Assembly: GCF_010731735.1 (NCBI RefSeq)
Contig: NZ_AP022588.1
Location: 4,030,001 to 4,094,000 of the forward strand
DNA length: 64,000 bases
Direction of reading: 5' to 3'
Origin: Mycolicibacterium sediminis
Lineage (GTDB): Bacteria; Actinomycetota; Actinomycetes; Mycobacteriales; Mycobacteriaceae
Shown: piece after piece, positions 62,184 to 64,000 of the stretch
How positions within the stretch are numbered: the stretch's first letter is position 1
Layout: each line of letters opens with the position of its first letter
Translations under genes and position numbers: made by a program
The notes under the pieces: model-generated
Database searches by the model: none
What the model saw: the letters and a program-made list of their open reading frames with translations, nothing else
Told to the model about the DNA's origin: nothing

Positions 62184-64000
62184 ATGGCCTTCGCGACAGA
62201 ACACCCGGTGCTCGCGCACTCGGAGCACCGTCCCGTGGAGTCGATGGTCCGGACCGGCAACCGCTTCGACGTGGTCAGCGAGTACGAGCCCGCGGGCGAT
62301 CAGCCGGCCGCCATCGAGGACCTCGAACGGCGCATCCGGGCGGGCGAGCGCGACGTCGTGCTGCTGGGCGCCACGGGCACGGGCAAGTCGGCCACCACGG
62401 CGTGGCTCATCGAGCGGTTGCAGCGTCCCACGCTGGTGATGGCGCCCAACAAGACGCTCGCCGCGCAGCTCGCGAACGAACTTCGGGACATGCTGCCCAA
62501 CAACTCGGTCGAGTACTTCGTCTCGTACTACGACTACTACCAACCCGAGGCGTACATCGCCCAGACGGACACCTACATCGAGAAGGACAGCTCGATCAAC
62601 GACGACGTCGAGCGGCTGCGGCACTCGGCGACGTCGAGCCTGCTGTCCCGGCGTGACGTCGTCGTGGTGGCGTCGGTGTCCTGCATCTACGGTCTCGGCA
62701 CGCCGCAGTCCTACATGGACCGCTCGGTCGAACTGCAGGTCGGTCAGGAGGTCCCTCGCGACGCGCTGCTGCGGCTGCTGGTCGACGTCCAGTACACCCG
62801 CAACGACATGTCGTTCACGCGTGGCTCGTTCCGGGTCCGCGGGGACACCGTCGAGATCATCCCGGCGTACGAGGAACTGGCCGTCCGCATCGAATTCTTC
62901 GGCGACGAAATCGAGGCGCTGTACTACCTGCATCCGCTGACCGGTGACATCGTCCGCAAGGTCGACTCGCTGCGCATCTTCCCCGCGACGCACTACGTGG
63001 CCGGGCCCGAGCGGATGGCGCAGGCCATCTCCAGCATCGAGAGGGAACTCGAGGACCGCCTGGCCGAACTCGAGGGGCAGGGCAAGCTGCTGGAGGCGCA
63101 GCGGCTGCGGATGCGCACCAACTACGACCTCGAGATGATGAAGCAGGTCGGCTTCTGCTCGGGCATCGAGAACTACTCCCGGCACATCGACGGCCGCGGA
63201 CCCGGTACGGCGCCCGCCACGCTGATCGACTACTTCCCGGAGGACTTCCTCCTGGTGATCGACGAGTCGCACGTGACCGTGCCGCAGATCGGCGGCATGT
63301 ACGAGGGCGACATGTCCCGCAAGCGCAACCTGGTGGACTTCGGCTTCCGCCTGCCCTCGGCCGTCGACAACCGTCCACTGACGTGGGAGGAGTTCGCCGA
63401 CCGCATCGGACAGACGGTGTACCTGTCGGCCACGCCCGGGGCGTTCGAGCTGAGCCAGTCCGGCGGCGAGTTCGTCGAGCAGGTCATCCGCCCGACCGGC
63501 CTGATCGACCCGAAGATCGTGGTGAAGCCGACGAAGGGGCAGATCGACGATCTGATCGGCGAGATCCGCAAGCGCACCGAACTCGACGAGCGCGTCCTGG
63601 TCACCACGCTGACGAAGAAGATGGCCGAGGACCTCACCGACTACCTGCTGGAGACGGGCATCCGGGTGCGGTATCTGCACTCCGAGGTCGACACCCTGCG
63701 CCGCGTCGAACTGCTCCGCCAGCTCCGCCTCGGCGAGTACGACGTGCTGGTGGGCATCAACCTGCTGCGTGAGGGCCTCGACCTCCCCGAGGTGTCGCTG
63801 GTGTCGATCCTCGACGCCGACAAGGAGGGGTTCCTGCGGTCGACGCGCAGCCTCATCCAGACCATCGGCCGTGCGGCGCGCAACGTGTCCGGCGAGGTGC
63901 ACATGTACGCCGACAAGATCACCGACTCGATGCGGGAGGCCATCGACGAGACCGATCGTCGGCGCGCCAAGCAGGTCGCCTACAACGAGGCCCACGGCAT
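62184..64000 (+). CDS. uvrB: Excinuclease ABC subunit B, cut by the window end
   Basis: DNA helicase-like damage-verification subunit of nucleotide excision repair. About 605 residues are present; the family has about 700, so the UvrC-binding C-terminus is missing. Visible are GATGTGKS (62-69), the beta-hairpin VSYYDYYQPEAYIA, DESH in LVIDESHVTVPQ, the helicase motifs TVYLSATPG and LVGINLLREGLDLPEVSLV, and QTIGRAARN. The ATG at 62184 is directly behind a damage promoter. It has an N-terminal addition of about 20 residues before the usual MVRTGNRF-like start. Confidence 0.97.
   Translation, partial: MAFATEHPVLAHSEHRPVESMVRTGNRFDVVSEYEPAGDQPAAIEDLERRIRAGERDVVLLGATGTGKSATTAWLIERLQRPTLVMAPNKTLAAQLANELRDMLPNNSVEYFVSYYDYYQPEAYIAQTDTYIEKDSSINDDVERLRHSATSSLLSRRDVVVVASVSCIYGLGTPQSYMDRSVELQVGQEVPRDALLRLLVDVQYTRNDMSFTRGSFRVRGDTVEIIPAYEELAVRIEFFGDEIEALYYLHPLTGDIVRKVDSLRIFPATHYVAGPERMAQAISSIERELEDRLAELEGQGKLLEAQRLRMRTNYDLEMMKQVGFCSGIENYSRHIDGRGPGTAPATLIDYFPEDFLLVIDESHVTVPQIGGMYEGDMSRKRNLVDFGFRLPSAVDNRPLTWEEFADRIGQTVYLSATPGAFELSQSGGEFVEQVIRPTGLIDPKIVVKPTKGQIDDLIGEIRKRTELDERVLVTTLTKKMAEDLTDYLLETGIRVRYLHSEVDTLRRVELLRQLRLGEYDVLVGINLLREGLDLPEVSLVSILDADKEGFLRSTRSLIQTIGRAARNVSGEVHMYADKITDSMREAIDETDRRRAKQVAYNEAHG

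Noticed and set aside
62118..63995. Long minus-strand frame opposite uvrB
   Set aside because: The plus strand encodes a full set of UvrB motifs; the reverse product is a His/Asp/Val/Arg-rich shadow.

Overview
The window is a GC-rich actinobacterial chromosome segment, almost certainly from a fast-growing Mycolicibacterium/Mycobacterium. The evidence is the gene order hisD-C-B-H-A-impA-F-I, trpE-C-B-A-lgt, pyk, cydABDC, an Rv1625c-type cyclase, PdtaR, polA, rpsA, coaE-GrpB and uvrB. This follows the Mycobacterium tuberculosis Rv1599-Rv1633 region as I remember it. Many genes are GTG-started and leaderless, and ATGA/GTGA start-stop overlaps are frequent. I saw no insertion sequence, prophage, CRISPR array or rRNA.

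Layout. (a) 0.1-6.7 kb: histidine operon, with the dual HisA/TrpF isomerase PriA and an inositol-phosphatase-like gene; hisF and hisI are joined by a chain of two 11-codon mini-ORFs made from a 32-bp repeat. (b) 6.7-9.3 kb: a minus-strand bcpB-ABC ATPase-lipoprotein operon and a dioxygenase-like gene. (c) 9.4-17.9 kb: trpE, a Trp-region membrane protein, trpC, trpB, trpA and lgt; Lgt carries a cytoplasmic acidic repeat tail of about 500 residues. Two small membrane proteins (TM2 and DUF2752) follow. (d) 18-26.5 kb: gltB-gltD, pyruvate kinase and a TesB thioesterase. (e) 26.5-33.4 kb, minus strand: cytochrome bd operon cydA-B-D-C with a coupled DUF4190 protein, then an HdeD-like protein. (f) 33.5-40.5 kb: polar amino-acid ABC transporter, a MacS/MacR-like two-component system, a large DUF2339 protein and Dps. 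(g) 40.4-43.0 kb: adenylate cyclase, a tiny Gly-rich collagen-like ORF, an unusual tRNA with CAA anticodon, and PdtaR. (h) 43.2-48.4 kb: complete liv (branched-chain amino acid) transporter. (i) 48.4-54.6 kb: thiolase-like/DUF35 pair, an alpha/beta hydrolase divergent from a LysR regulator, and polA. (j) 54.6-64 kb: UPF0126 and PrsW-like membrane proteins, rpsA, a Zur-box-controlled AztD-like zinc chaperone, coaE-GrpB, small envelope or unknown proteins, and uvrB, cut by the window end.

How it works together. The first 25 kb is nitrogen and amino-acid anabolism: His, Trp, glutamate synthase and pyruvate kinase. No trpF was found, and PriA is expected to serve both His and Trp synthesis. The middle carries respiration (cytochrome bd) and uptake systems with local regulators. 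The end is core replication, translation and repair. Genes absent from the M. tuberculosis backbone (glutamate synthase at this site, polar amino-acid ABC, two-component system, Dps, liv operon, LysR/hydrolase, PrsW, AztD) sit as modules between conserved genes and mostly concern nutrient or metal supply.

The strongest unusual signals are the Lgt repeat tail, the hisF-hisI mini-ORF relay, the class-I tRNA with a leucine anticodon, the Zur box before the AztD-like gene, a palindrome over the cydA promoter, and a textbook PafBC-type promoter at uvrB. Two open stretches approach 300 bases: 41739-42015 and 58080-58278. Both are described below.
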